Source of the DNA: Ophthalmolycus amberensis
Taxonomy: Eukaryota > Chordata > Actinopteri > Perciformes > Zoarcidae
Direction: 5' to 3'
Length of the DNA stretch: 64,000 nucleotides
NCBI GenBank assembly: GCA_024529925.1
Contig: JAFEUB010001120.1
Coordinates: 1 to 64,000 of the forward strand
Each line of letters starts with the position of its first letter. Position 1 is the first letter of the stretch. The notes beneath the pieces are model-generated. The model had not been told where the DNA came from, searched no databases, and saw nothing but the letters and a program-made list of their open reading frames with translations. This document shows, piece after piece, positions 1 through 11,597 of this stretch. Made by a program: the position numbers and the translations under genes.

Positions 1-397
1 CCATTTAGTGCTTTGTAGACGAGTCCCGACCTAATGGGTCTAATGTGATGCATTTGGGAAAGCAAGTACAGTAGAAACAAAAAGGCAGGATTTTTCGGAT
101 TTTATAAATCTCCCAACATGGCAGATCAACCAAGAGCTCGCCATTCCATCCGCTCATCTGGAAGAAAATTATTTTATTTGTATAGCACTTTCCTGCTGGG
201 AGCACAATATGCCTTCCCATAAACCAAGAAAAAAAAAATACATGCACAGAAATAATCATCAAACTGAAAATCAGACGGTTGCACAACAGAGCCATATGTA
301 AACAGGACTAGTTGTCAGGCGAAAAGGCAAGTATGTATAATAATGTGTCGCAAAGACAGGCTTTAAAAAGCAGAAAGTGTCAGCAGATGAACATTAC

Positions 398-3250
398 TTA
401 GAGACTGGATGCAAAGCACAAGTAAGACTTTAAAGTGGATCCTAAAAGAAGAGTCTCCGTATTGTTGGAAACACTTGCCACCTGCTGGAACTGCCACAAT
501 GAACAGAGTTATGAGACGTGTAGTGATGACGTAGTTACCACAGTGGTAGAGTTTGTTCAGTTTCTGTATATCCAGATTGCTGAGGTGTGTTCTTCTGACC
601 CATGTGCACCCCGCTCTGCTTCGACAACACAGTTGGACCCCCCCCCTGACTGAAGAAAAACCTGCAATAAAACAGAATCTCTTGTTCACCCTGACTTGGT
701 GTTAAATAATATCCAATCAAACAGTAGAAAGATCCATGATTAGTTACGATTAAATAAAGATGACTGACGTCATTTAGTTAGACTGAAGCAGTACTAATGA
801 CCGGTGTGACTTACGGGCCATAGTGCATTATGGAGTTGTGGTCATACGGCAGTTCAGAGTGTTCCACGTTTCACCTTGAAGTACCCCTCTTTCCCTTTAA
901 AAACAAATGACAGATTACTTTGGTCTTTTGCAGTCAAGTTAAGAATAAAGTAGCTTTGTCAAAATGTTTCATACCAATCTTCAGCACCATTTTAGTTTTG
1001 TTGTTGAATATTCATATATATATTTTTATTGTCTCATTTAAAAAGAAAGTCTGCTTGTGAAGCCTTAACCTAAAAACATGATGTGTCAAAACAGAGTTCC
1101 CAGAGACAAAGTCGGCAGAATGCACAGACAAATTGGTGCTGGCTTGTGTTTCTCAAAAAGAGGGAATTGCAATAAATGAAGCGTTCACCTGCTTTGATGT
1201 TCTGCCACTGCACAGTGATGTGCTGATCACTGTCCAGCGGCTGTGTTCATGATGCAGTCCCAGAGCATGAATGAGCTCATGGCAAAGATTCCCCACGCTG
1301 CATCTTGGGCCGAAATACAGCGACTGGATTCCTCCCTGACAACCGACGAAGGAGGCACAGCTACAGAGACACAGAGGCCAATAGGATAAGAGTCATATTC
1401 ACACAACACTACAAAAAAGGTATTTTCCCCTCTTACCGCCGCTGGTATTAAGCCACGTAGTAAGTTCTGATTTATTTACATTTAGCCAGGATGCTCATTT
1501 CTCTCCTCTGGTATACAGATAGGACCATTAAGAGTCATATTAAATGCATTCGCAAGAGTGGGTTTGCAGCGGGATATGCAAATCCATTTCTTTGAGCAGG
1601 GATTAAGTGTCATGGAAAAAACAAAAAAACATTCCATTTGGTGATGTGATTTTGTTTTCTTCTTTTTTTTTTTAAATGGCTGAAAGCTTTTTCAGTAGAT
1701 CATCAATATGCACATTAAAGTTTACATTTCTTTTTCCAGCAATTAATATGAAATCAAGTGAAAAATTCAGTCCAACCGGTCTGTGTGGAAGAAAAAAAAA
1801 AAAGTGACCACATCGAGTTAGCCTTGTTGCCATACATTTTAGAGTTGGTTTTAAGATTCTACTGATTGATATGGAGCTTCTTAAAACAAACTTAAAAATC
1901 AGAGAGCTTAACTTGATTTGTTACTTTACCAGAGTTACAGTTTTACCAATAGAACACTCAAGTGTTATTTGCAATTTGAGGTTTGAAAAGTACTCTTTTA
2001 TGAAAACAGATAATTATGATTTTAAAAAGACAAATATATATTTCTGCCTGGCTTTATTGTAATATGGGTGAACTGACCCTTTAAAAAAAAAAAAGACACA
2101 TTTCTCACCCTTCGCCATCCTTGATATTGAGGTAGTTATACTCTGTGGTGTGCTGTCTGAAGCGAATGCAGGAGACATCCGATATCATCTTGAAGGCAGA
2201 GAGGATGTCAACCTCTCGATGAGCTGTCGAGTGAAAAAAATAAATCAAAAGATCGTTTTGTGATCTGCACTCTAGCAGTCAGACACATTGGAGCAACAAA
2301 GACCCACCCAGCTCATAACTGATGGTGTAAGGCATGACGGCATCCACCCACAAAGACTCCACAGCATTCCTGTCCTCCTGGAAGTTATGACAGATACACA
2401 CCATTACTAGTTCCACACAAAAACTACATTTCAGTCTTAACGCTAATATTGAGTGAGAATATTAATATCAAGTGAGTTCCCCCTCATGTTTGAAATGTTC
2501 CTTCCAGTCTCTGGTTCATCTTACCGGAATCAAAATATCTCCCTCGTCGACAGTTTTGTTTCTTGAAAGTCTGACATGATAAATAATTTAAAAACAAAAA
2601 AATCTGGTTACTGTACATCGCATCCTATGATAAATATATTTTTTAAATATATATATATTTAACAATATTTTAAGTTTACCTTCCAAGGTCTCTGCACTGT
2701 CCCGCTGCGGCTCAAGCATTGAAGTCACGTTACCTGCAGAAAGCTGAGAATTGAATCACCGTTTTTAAACCCAAAGTCTGAAAGAAACCAAGAGGCACCG
2801 ACCTGCTGCAGGACTAGTCCATTCTGGGTGTGATTCAAGGGGATGACATCAACTGAATGAGTGAAATCAGTTAAATGCTGGTTATTCTATGTCGATTTAT
2901 TTTGGCATGTTCTTTGCGTGTAAAAATATACCAGACGATCTACCTTGCAAAGCTGCTGTCGGGGCTGGCTTGGACACATCAAGCGTAGAAGTGACAGTCA
3001 TATTATCTATGAAAATACGAGAATTCCTCATCAACAATGTGTGCGTTTGTGTAAAAATAAGTGAAAAATCAGTGCGGCCAAAACAAACCTGTGGAGTGAC
3101 TGGAAGCCTCCTGGGTTGGATGTACGGGTACACCACCAACAGCTGCATGAAGAGAAAGAGAACACGATCAGCATTGTTCAGCACAAGATGTGGGTTTTGA
3201 ACGCTTGCGTTTGTACCTGTCGCCGCGCAGATGAAGACCAGAAACCACAT
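398..3250 (-). pseudogene. Astacin-family metalloprotease, copy A (frame-broken)
   Basis: All 12 exons of the intact copy B can be recognised here in the same order. The start ATG is at 3250-3248 and the equivalent stop near 398-400. Exon 1 is 3250-3217 and exon 2 is 3142-3089. Relative to copy B there are one-base losses in exon 4 (near 2818), exon 6 (near 2550), exon 9 (near 1234, just after the HELIHALGLHHEH zinc motif) and exon 10 (near 851 and 862). There are one-base gains in exon 11 (near 592) and exon 12 (near 468). The predicted protein therefore cannot be read in one frame. Most changes sit in runs of two to four identical bases, so either real decay or uncorrected sequencing error would explain them. 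Family: secreted zinc endopeptidases of the astacin/hatching-enzyme type. Confidence 0.8.
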
Positions 3251-3299
3251 AGTGCCACACGACTTGAACAAGGACAGACGCTGTGAACCCAAACGCCTC

Positions 3300-4853
3300 A
3301 GCTGGCTGTCCTTAAAGAGATCTGATAACCATCACCAGGTGTGATCACTTCCCACTGATTATGAGCTCCAGACTGGAGTGCAGAGGGCGCCATGCTTTTG
3401 GTGTTTGCAGTTACTCTGCTTTTCCTTCTGTTGCCGTGTTTCAGTTCTTTGTGTGCAGGCGTCGGGATGGATTCACAATTGTTCCAAGTCAGTCCTAAAG
3501 TCTTCACAGTTAGGTGTCCAACGCTGGCTGTAATCATTCCCTCTGTTCACACTGGCCATTCAAACAGCCATTGGTAAGGTTTCTCAATGAGGTTTTGGTG
3601 TAAGTGATGGGGGACCAAATCCATCCAAATCCAAATCTGTGAAAAACAGTAGACAAATAAAGTAGGTCTCCATATCGACATGTTACATTAAACACACATT
3701 TTTGTAAAATGCACATGTGTTTTTTCTCTCCTCTTCAACTCTCTTACTTACTTGACTTGGCAATGAACTTTAAAAACTGCTGAAGCCACATCTTAGCTTT
3801 AGATAATTGTGTAATACATTTTTTGTACAGAAGAAGGACTGTTGTTTGTGCCCCCCACCCCACCATTGAAAGCAGCTGGTTTCAATGCTTATGTGGGCAC
3901 CGAACTAAGGAAAATTCTGAACTTATCCTTTAAAGTATTTTTAAGTGCACTTTCCAACGTCAGTGTTGAGCCCATGTTGTGGTTTTTATTCTTTATAAAT
4001 TTGCCTGATGCATTTAGAAATGTTCAAAATATTTTTCTCATGCTCTTGTGAGAGATTCGTGGGTGGCGAAAGCCATATGTGGTCAATACTCAAAAATGGA
4101 TGTAGAGGAGGGGAATTGTGGTGTTTTAGGGGTCTAACAGGCTGCCCGTGTAATTGCACTATCCCTGAGTTTGGATTGGGAACTTTGTTGATGCCGAAAA
4201 TGATACAAACAAATCTCAAGAAGTTCCCATTTCTCAAATAAATGTACACAAATTAAGAATTTGCAATATTGAAAATAAGACTGTCTTACCCTTGAATGCA
4301 CATTAGTCTTACATCCTTTCTGCCATGTAAATGAAGGCTAGCCGGTAAGAGACTCTTGTACAGTGGACAGTGTGTGCTCTTAGCTCCTCCTACTGTAGGT
4401 CGTCTGTCAGACAGGTTTAATGTACAAGTGGCAGCACAATGGTTGTTAGATGGAGTGCCTAGTGTGTTCGCTCTGTATTGTTGTAAAACCCGCTGTTATC
4501 GTAGAGAAACTGTTTGCAGTAATTTAATACTCTGAGGAATGTTAATATGATACACACTATTTGTGTAACACCTTTCATATAACAAATGTAGCACAGAGTG
4601 CTACACAGCAAAGGAACAGAAAAAAAACACTTTATGAAGTATCTTATCGAGTCCTGCCATCACAGTAAAAGTATACAGCGTATGTAGGAATATTATGGTG
4701 GTACAAAAGGTCTATTTCTGCTTGAGTTGAAATACATTTAGTGACCGCTACATCAGTCACCCATAAACACATTTGGTTGAATACATTTTGTAAACCACAA
4801 TTCAAAGTGAGTCAAAAATATTTTGGTTTTAAAAGAGACAAGTTATTTAAATA
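3300..4853. other. Non-coding stretch upstream of astacin copy A
   Basis: No convincing exon is seen on either strand. Several short ORFs are preserved in all three units only because the DNA is duplicated; they lack splice-compatible neighbours or recognisable domains. The part just above 3250 should contain the copy A promoter, but no clear TATA box or other element could be assigned. Unit C shares this stretch only up to the equivalent of about 4180 and lacks about 140 bp of it. Confidence 0.5.
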
Positions 4854-4861
4854 AAAAAAAT

Positions 4862-6381
4862 TAGTGCTGGGCAACGATTAAAATTTTGGAACGATGGATT
4901 TTTTGCGGTTAATCGCATTGTTATGTCAAAGTTCAACAATGAATTCAAAAGTAGTGTATTGCGTACTTTTATTTTAAAAGTACTGCTATATGAACAAAAG
5001 GTCAATAACATTTGGTTTACAAACACTTGAGGTTATTGTTAACAGCAGTATTCCCTTTACACCAGGGGTCTCAAACTCAAGGCCCGCGGGCCGAATCCGG
5101 ACCGCCACGTCATTTTATGTGGCCCGCGAATCCGCCAGCAAAAAAATAAAATAAAATTTAAAAAAAATCAAATTAATTAAGTTAGACTTGATAATGAAAA
5201 TAGCCCCATAGTCGAAATGATGAGATAGAAAGTCATAACTATGATAGAAAGTCATAATTCTGAGATAGAAAGTCGAAGTTATGATATAGAAAGTCATAAT
5301 TATGAGATACTTAAACACACAGTCACAGAAGCAGCTCTTTGGCTGGTTACTGTACACTTGACATGGAAATGTATGTGAGTACATTGAAGACTACTTTAAA
5401 CTGGCTTTAAAACACATGAAATACTTCACGTGATATTGTGCAAACGCACCCTTGAAAGGATTTTAAGCTTTGAACAAAGTTATTGTAAGAACTTGTTTGA
5501 TATTTGTCTTTGATATTTTCCTTAATAGTTTGATCTTTGATAGAGTAATGTGGGTTTCTTAACCCTAAATTAAAAGGATTTAAGTTATAACAGAAATGTG
5601 CTGAAATATATTTTTACATTTATATAACTATGTACAATATTTTACACTTGAATAAACAATAATCAAATGCAGAGACAGTTATTTACCAATATGTTAGGGA
5701 AGTAGTTACATTTACAACCGGCCCTTTGAGGGAAACCATGATGCTGATGTGGCCCAGAGTGAAAATGAGTTTGAGACCCCTGCCAGTAGCAGTTCTATCT
5801 CTTCACTATCTGTGCTCAGTGTGTGACTGTATGTGAAACGTTCCACTGCTGTGCAACAGGAATAAAATGTTTCAGCAAAAATGTCTGTCTTCATGACAGT
5901 CAGAGCATGTGAATGCAGCTCTACTGTTCATCAATATAATGCTGTAACTCCGAGGTAATGATGGTGACCCAGCGATCAAAGAATATACACTTTATGAAGA
6001 ATTTAGGTGTATTTTCCCTTTAACTCACGAGATGCACCATGTTTTATACTTAATGTGAATATAATTCATACTTTGTTGGCATCTTATTCTGAAAACAGGA
6101 TGTCCGTCTGAAGAAACCGGATGTTGTCTCACGTTAATCTGTCCGTTAACTCCTTCGCTCGCTCCCGATCTGTGCCGTTTACCGTGAATTTCAGCATCTA
6201 GGTGCACTAAAGTGTAAGTATCTGCTGACTTTACCGCAGCGATGTCCAGTAGTCTCCATTCCTCCACCGCTGCCAGTGAGCAACGGACTTTCAAAATAAA
6301 AAAAATTGAAATGCGTTAACACGCTGTAAAATAATTGTCGGCGTTAATTAATGCATTAACGCGTTAACTTGCCCAGCACTA
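4862..6381. mobile_element. Non-autonomous hAT-type DNA transposon (unit A)
   Basis: The element begins TAGTGCTGGGCAA and ends TTGCCCAGCACTA, so its termini are inverted repeats. It is flanked by an 8-bp target duplication AAAAAAAT (4854-4861 and 6382-6389). Eight-base duplications are typical of the hAT superfamily. No transposase is seen inside. Both ends carry blocks resembling TTAATCGCGATTAATCGC. A second, complete hAT-like element sits inside it at 5063-5782. Confidence 0.85.
5063..5782. mobile_element. Nested short hAT-like element (unit A)
   Basis: It starts CAGGGGTCTCAAACTCA and ends TGAGTTTGAGACCCCTG, a perfect 17-bp terminal inverted repeat over 720 bp. It lies wholly inside the 4862-6381 transposon. 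The CAGGGGT terminus is typical of non-autonomous hAT families. No matching target duplication could be seen at its edges, and no transposase is encoded. Short reiterated blocks (GATAGAAAGTCATAA and variants) lie near 5220-5310. Confidence 0.75.
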
Positions 6382-6476
6382 AAAAAAATATAAAATATAA
6401 ATTTTACTGTGTCTTTAAGGCTAAACTAATTTATACACAGCACTACAGATGGAAGGCTATTCAGAGTGCTCTACAG

Positions 6477-7377
6477 CAGTGATTCTCAACTGGTGGGTCG
6501 CGACCCAAAAGTGGTTCGCGGACCCGTTTTCAGTGGGCCTTTGTGATTTTATTTTGAAGGGCATTTTTTATGCAGCGGAATTATTCCAGCATTTACGGCA
6601 CTTGTTCAGCGGTGCAGGAAAAACACCGACCAATGCGTTGTGAATCACATCACGTGATGCAGCTCAGCCAATCAAATATGAGTATTCTGACAAGTTTCCT
6701 GACTTGAGTGAGATGTACACACACCGTGACACACGGGGAGACGAGGAGAGAGAGACAGCAGAGCAGGACTGTTGAGCTGTGAGATGTGAAAGTCAAATCA
6801 TAGAATGATCTCCAAAAGAGAGAAATGACCAGAGAGACCAGAGTCATTAGACTCTGACTGGACAGACTCATAGAGGTGAATTCTTCAAACACTAATTTCT
6901 CTTTTTAGTAGATGAGAAAAATATAATATTATGGCTTTTTCACTTCACACTGAATGAACTGAATTTAAAGCTGCAGGGCAATTCAGTGAAAATAAGTTTT
7001 CTAAATTGAATTTCGTTACGTAATTTATTTTTTAATCCAGCTGTTATTTTACTTGAAATGAGAAGAACATTTATTTATGTATTTCTATGTATTATTTATA
7101 ATCCATCCAGTTACATTTGAAAAATGAGAATAATAATTGTTCAAATATAATTGATGTGTACTTTCTTTATTTGATTTGACAGTTTACTACACAGAGACGT
7201 TACTACTACTAGACTTCTTGAATATAGATATACCCAAATTATATATATATAAATTATATATATATATATAATTATATATTATATTATATATATATATATA
7301 TAATTTGGGCCGTGGGTCCCGGCTTGTCATTAAGGGGTGATGGTGGGTCCCGCAGCCAGGCCAGTTGAGAACCAGTG
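6477..7377. mobile_element. Second hAT-type element (unit A)
   Basis: Termini CAGTGATTCTCAACTGG and CCAGTTGAGAACCAGTG are inverted repeats with one mismatch. The flanks are an exact 8-bp target duplication CTCTACAG (6469-6476 and 7378-7385). It contains an AT-rich palindromic tract of TA steps near 7240-7305 and no transposase. The unit B copy has a few extra bases (GGGTCGCGG region) near the left end. Confidence 0.85.
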
Positions 7378-7487
7378 CTCTACAGCAGCATAGAAACACA
7401 TTTAAAAAGGCGAAAAGTTTCAAAATAAGAGGATATGCATTACTTTACTGAAAACTAGTTAATGTTTTATGCTCCAATTTAAATTAG

Positions 7488-7662
7488 CTGACAAATTCAG
7501 CAGACCTCGGTGATTCAGTCAGCTCGCGTCACAGATGAGTTTAGAATCTACAAGCTGCTTTGTTTTGACTTTGGGAACAGAGTAAACCTGTCCCAGATGA
7601 CCTGAGGGGTCCGGATGCTTCATGAAGTAACTCAGATGCATTAAGGCCCGAGACCATTGTAG
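7488..7662. repeat. Degenerate LINE-related segment, first occurrence in unit A
   Basis: This segment recurs nearly unchanged at 11420-11597 and, in the next unit, at about 19107-19275 and 23053-23225. It resembles the minus-strand LINE 3' coding part at 9141-9540 (shared pieces such as GGGAACAGA, CCTGAGGGGTC and AGTGCTTTGTA), so it is read as a decayed LINE fragment. Copies of it bound the tandem units. Confidence 0.6.
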
Positions 7663-8690
7663 CGTGAGCGGCTCCTGCCCCGTTTCTAGGCGGGGAAGTA
7701 GTTCGCACCTAACACGATGGTTACTCCGTCGGCTGCTCCACCTGTGAGGATATGCGTTCCTGCTGCAGGTCTCAGAACAATACCTTCGGCCTTTTATCTC
7801 ACCCCGTAGCTAAATCGTTAGGATTTCGGAATTAATTGTCTTCTTGAAAGTCTTTTAGGGCTAATGCCCTAGGCGCTCTCAATGGGATGTAACCCTAACA
7901 CCCTGTATGAAATAGTTATGTACATCGTCTATACTTTACTATTGCCTATTGTGAACATTCTCATCATTTATGACTAACACTGCCAAGTCTTCACCCAGGG
8001 AACTCACCTTAAGCTCCTCTGCATGTTTCAGTCGTCACATCTTATCGCACCATTAACGGACAGGGGAAGTGGGGTACATTGTTTTAAAGGACCAGAACAC
8101 TGTTTTGGTTTCAGTCACTTACTAATGGTAAGGCTGTGTTTTTATTTCTGTTTTTTCACACAAGATTCACATACAACAATTTCAATTAAATGAAACAGTA
8201 TCAGTGGCTACAAGAACTCATTCTAGCATTCCTCTCTGTCAGCCTTCGCTGATTTTGTAATGAGGTCTTCTTCTGTCAGCTCTCTGACATTCCCATTCTC
8301 TATTTGGGGTCGGGAGAAGGCCCCCAAACTCACAGTTTTTCTGTTGCTTTTTATGCTGCTCTAAGGCCGGCACCTCCTTCATTTCATGTGTCACTCACAC
8401 ATGAGTCCTCCTCTTTCTGAGCTGACACAGAATGTAACTGGTGGTAACTGGTTTGATCCTGCTAGAACCAGAAGCACTGTAAGGCTCAAGTGACTATTTC
8501 AAACAAAGTGTCTAACTCTAAACAGTTTATATGTTAAATCACAGCGATCATAAAATAAAACAATTCACATTATGATGGTTATAAAAAGTCTAAACAAGCT
8601 ATATGTTGTGCTGGTTATACTTTGAAATCAAAAGGGTTACAGGTTATAATAGCTATACTTTTATGCTTTCATACTTTTCTACGATCTTTC
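7663..8690. other. Unassigned stretch of unit A
   Basis: No gene, RNA gene or transposon family is recognised. Small hairpin-capable motifs are present, such as CCCCG...CGGGG near 7680 and AGGGCTAATGCCCT near 7857. The same stretch is conserved in unit B (about 19276-20305). It may be part of an unrecognised repeat or ordinary intergenic DNA. Confidence 0.4.
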
Positions 8691-8691
8691 T

Positions 8692-8850
8692 ACACCATTT
8701 AGTGCTTTGTAGACAAGTCCAGACCTAATGGGTCTAATGTGATGCATTTGGGCCAGCAGGTACAGTAGAAACAAACAGGCAGGATTTTTAGGATTTAGGA
8801 TTTTAGGACAAATGCAGATCAACCAAGAGCTCGCCATTTCATCTGCTCAT
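8692..8850. repeat. LINE-related fragment (unit A, internal copy)
   Basis: This is the same block found at 1-150, 11594-11760 and 23222-23390 (ATTTAGTGCTTTGTAGAC onward), here ending in the long GAA tract. It means each unit carries at least two copies of the block that also forms the unit boundary. Confidence 0.65.
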
Positions 8851-8853
8851 CTG

Positions 8854-8910
8854 GAAGAAGAAGAAGAAGAAGAAGAAGAAGAAGAAGAAGAAGAAGAAGA
8901 AGAAGAAGAA
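8854..8910. repeat. (GAA)n microsatellite
   Basis: About 19 perfect GAA units directly next to the 3' end of a minus-strand LINE, where such tracts often form the element tail. The unit B tract (20473-20523) is shorter by two repeats. Confidence 0.9.
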
Positions 8911-9542
8911 GGCAAGGCAAGGCAAGGCAAGTTTATTTGTATAGCACATTTCAACAACAAGGTAATTCAAAGTGCTTCACATAAAACCATTAAAAGCATC
9001 AAAACATAAGGCAAAAGAAAAGGAGATTTAAAAACAATTAAGAACATTCATTAAAACATTAAAAAACAGTGTAAGAAATAAAATGCAGTAGTAAAATGCA
9101 GAAATGCAGGAAATTGATTAATATATTAATTGAATGTGGTTCAATTAAAGGCAGCAGCAAACAGAAAAGTCTTCAATCTTGATTTAAATGAGCTGAGGGT
9201 CTCAGCAGACCTGCAGCTTTCTGGGACTTTGTTCCAGATATGTGGAGCAGAAAAACTGAACGCTGCTTCTCCATGTTTAGTTCTGAGTCTGGGAACAGAA
9301 AGTAGACCGGTCCCAGACGACCTGAGGGGTCGGGATGGTTCATAAGGTAGCAGCAGATCAGAGATGTATTTTGGCCCTAAACCATTCAGTGCTTTGTAAA
9401 CCAACAGCAGGATTTTAAAGTCAATTCTTTGTTGGACAGGAAGCCAGTGCAAAGACCTCAGAACTGGAGTGATGTGATCCACCCTCCTGGTCTTAGTGAG
9501 GACTCGAGCTGCAGCGTTCTGAATCAGCTGCAGCTTTCTGAC
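8911..9542 (-). mobile_element. 5'-truncated CR1/L2-like LINE (unit A)
   Basis: The minus strand encodes the C-terminal part of a non-LTR reverse transcriptase protein between about 9540 and 9141. It carries the family hallmarks LQLIQNAAARVL, HITPVL.SLHWLP and FK..L..Y.ALNG, ending in FKSRLKTFLF. The 3' end on the minus strand closes with tandem TTGCC units (8911-8930) and the (TTC)n tail. Everything upstream of the C-terminus is missing, the usual result of 5' truncation at insertion. The frame is open here but broken in the unit B copy. Clade assignment among CR1, L2 and Rex1 is uncertain. Confidence 0.8.
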
Positions 9543-9543
9543 G

Positions 9544-9650
9544 GAAGAAGAAGAAGAAGAAGAAGAAGAAGAAGAAATTATTTTATTTGTATAGCACTTT
9601 TCCCACTGGGAGCACAAAGTGCTTCCCATAAACACCACAAGAAAAAATAT
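9544..9650 (-). mobile_element. Second short LINE/SINE tail with (GAA)n (unit A)
   Basis: A second GAA tract (9544-9576) is followed by TTATTTGTATAGCACTTTTCCC and related bases, a tail also present at 165-240, 11764-11830 and 23394-23460. Orientation is minus, as for the adjacent LINE. Only the tail survives. Confidence 0.6.
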
Positions 9651-9821
9651 AAAAGCAGCAAAAGCTGCAAGTCTTTTGTACTTTTTAAAGGATTATCAAT
9701 CGAAGGGCTTTTCACCCTACTGTACTCGTACAAAGTGAGACGTAGAGTTTAACATTGCAACACTGCAACACATTTATTTAGTCAGAGATGACACATAGAT
9801 AAACAAGCATTCACTTGACCA

Positions 9822-10868
9822 CTAACATTCACACTCATACACCTTAGGCACAGCTTGGTGTTTCTGAAGGATCTTCTTCAGGACACTGTGGATGCTGGTC
9901 ACAAATATCCCATTTCCTTCTTTGGTGAAGTGCACTCCATCTGCCGCAAATATTTTCCAGTTGTATCTCAGGTGGGGCTGTTCAATCACTTCGCCGTCAC
10001 AGTTGCTAACAGCCTTTCTGATGCTATTGTTGACGATCTTCCTGTCAAAATTCACTTTCCCTGGCTGTCCGTATCTCCACGCTTGACGCTCGTTGATGCA
10101 GGAATATGCTATTTTCATGAGGAAACTTTGCGTGGAGCTGCATCAGGTCCTTTGTAATTCTGGATGCAAGTTCTTTGGCGGGCGACAACCCCAGATCGTT
10201 GCCACCGACATGGATCACCAAAATGTGAGGGGGACTTTGAGTTTTCAACTCGACGTAAAAACTGGGTAGGACGCCGCTCCAGCGCCGTCCTCCTTTACCG
10301 AACCACTCAACTTTGGCATCGAGTCCGAAGTTCTCCCCGAAGTTCTGATATGCTCCTTCCTCCCCTCGTTGAACGTAACTAGACCCGATGATCCAAATCT
10401 CAGGTCTTGTCTTAGACTTCATGTCCACCTTTTTCTTAGGAGAGCTCTCAGAGGAGAGATCTGGGAAGGAGATCCTTGGGAATATTTTTCTGCCTTGGGA
10501 ACAGTGACCAGAAGAGCTTTCTACCGGAGGTGTACCTTCCAGGATCTTCCTCTTCTTCACAGGGCAGGAGATCTCTGGGATCATTTCGAGGTCTTGACGG
10601 ATTTCTCCAAAGGTCTTTTTAAACTAGTTGTATCTCTAGTAATCTTCCTCTTCCTTTCGGGGGAAGTGCTGTCTGGGCTGCGTTTGCGACTTAGTGAAAC
10701 CTCAGCGAAAGCCCTCGTTCTTTTTTCCAGAGCAATTGTAGCAAAAGGATGCTGCATCCTCTGAGCAGGACCCAGAACTAAGTAGTCCAAAGACTTTGAG
10801 AGCTGGCTTTCTCTGACGACTTGAAAGTTCATGTTAGAAGAGGCAATGAAGCTGGACTTCTCGCACAT
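9822..10868 (-). mobile_element. Transposon-type SGNH-hydrolase ORF (unit A, frame-broken)
   Basis: Read on the minus strand from 10868. A first ORF of 95 aa, rich in K/R/S, ends at 10581. Its TGA overlaps the ATG of the next ORF (10584 to 10045), which holds GSSYV (nucleophile block) and HVGGNDLG (GGND block). The remaining part, with DGVHFT (Asp-His block), is in another frame (10118 to 9822) because of a two-base loss near 10119. The three blocks match the SGNH/GDSL hydrolase fold. Such domains are known in proteins of some fish retroelements (CR1/L2 ORF1 esterases, and tyrosine-recombinase elements). The element type is not settled, and no reverse transcriptase or recombinase lies next to it. 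Confidence 0.6.
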
Positions 10869-11059
10869 TTAGTAGTCAAACTAGTTTTTGAAAAGACAGT
10901 TGTGAGGTCTTGACTTGTGGACTGATACAATGAAGCTTTAATGTGGGTTCTGTATTCGGTGTTCTGGAATGACATTCATATTCCACAGAACTCTGGTGAG
11001 ACAGATGATGCTATTGTGATACAGTACTTGTGTTCCGAAGTATTTACCGTCACCTAAAC

Positions 11060-11180
11060 CAGGGGTCGGCAACTTTTTCTAGTCAAAGAGCCATTTTGCT
11101 CTATTTTCCACCAAATAAAATTTGTCTGGAGCCGCAAAAGCTATTTGATATCACAGCTTATAAAGTTTTGTACATAGTTA
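11060..11180. mobile_element. Single end of a hAT-like element (unit A)
   Basis: CAGGGGTCGGCAAC followed by TAGTCAAAGAGCC is a typical terminal sequence of a hAT-like family. No opposite terminus is seen nearby, so only one end seems to survive. The equivalent in unit B starts at 22687. Confidence 0.5.
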
Positions 11181-11419
11181 TATTATATATACAAAAACTA
11201 TAGTTTGTTGTATTTATAAAATCATGGAACACGAATAAAGACAATTCTTGACATGTTACCGGTTCGAACAATATCAAACTCTTATGAAGAGGAGAGTTTG
11301 CTGCAGCAGTTGAGAAATCATCTCCAGCGTGATACTTTTCAGCAAGTGCTGTGTGTTTGTTCTGGAAGTGACATTCAACATTATTGTTTGCACATCAAGC
11401 ATACAGGTAAGCTAATTTG

Positions 11420-11597
11420 ACACATTAGCTGACAAATTCAACAGACCTCAGTGATTCAGTCAGCTCGTGTCACAGATTAGTTTAGAATCTACAAGCTGCT
11501 TTGTTTTGACTTTGGGAACAGAGTAAACCTGTCCCAGATGACCCGAGGGGTCCGGATGGTTCATGAAGTAACTCGGATGCATTAAGGCCCGAGACCA
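11420..11597. repeat. Degenerate LINE-related segment at the A/B unit boundary
   Basis: Nearly identical to 7488-7662. It runs directly into the start of unit B, so it marks the place where units A and B are joined. Confidence 0.65.

Larger units (their letters stand above)
1..11593. repeat. Tandem duplication unit A (about 11.6 kb)
   Basis: The sequence from base 1 is repeated almost base for base from 11594, and its first third again from 23222. Differences are sparse substitutions and small indels. The unit runs from an astacin protease gene (minus strand), through unique-looking DNA, two hAT-type transposons, a LINE fragment and an SGNH-hydrolase ORF, to a repeated LINE-like segment just before 11594. 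Base 1 of the window falls at the repeat junction, so whether more units lie to the left cannot be seen. Confidence 0.95.

Noticed and set aside
3298..4249. Several 60-90 aa ORFs repeated in all units
   Set aside because: Their conservation is explained by recent DNA duplication; none shows domains or splice-compatible exons.
8812..9009. Poly-Glu ORF (and 20431-20622)
   Set aside because: Translation of the GAA tract at the LINE tail.
10045..10584. SGNH hydrolase as a host gene
   Set aside because: No introns, sits among LINE and hAT fragments, broken in both units; a transposon origin is more likely.
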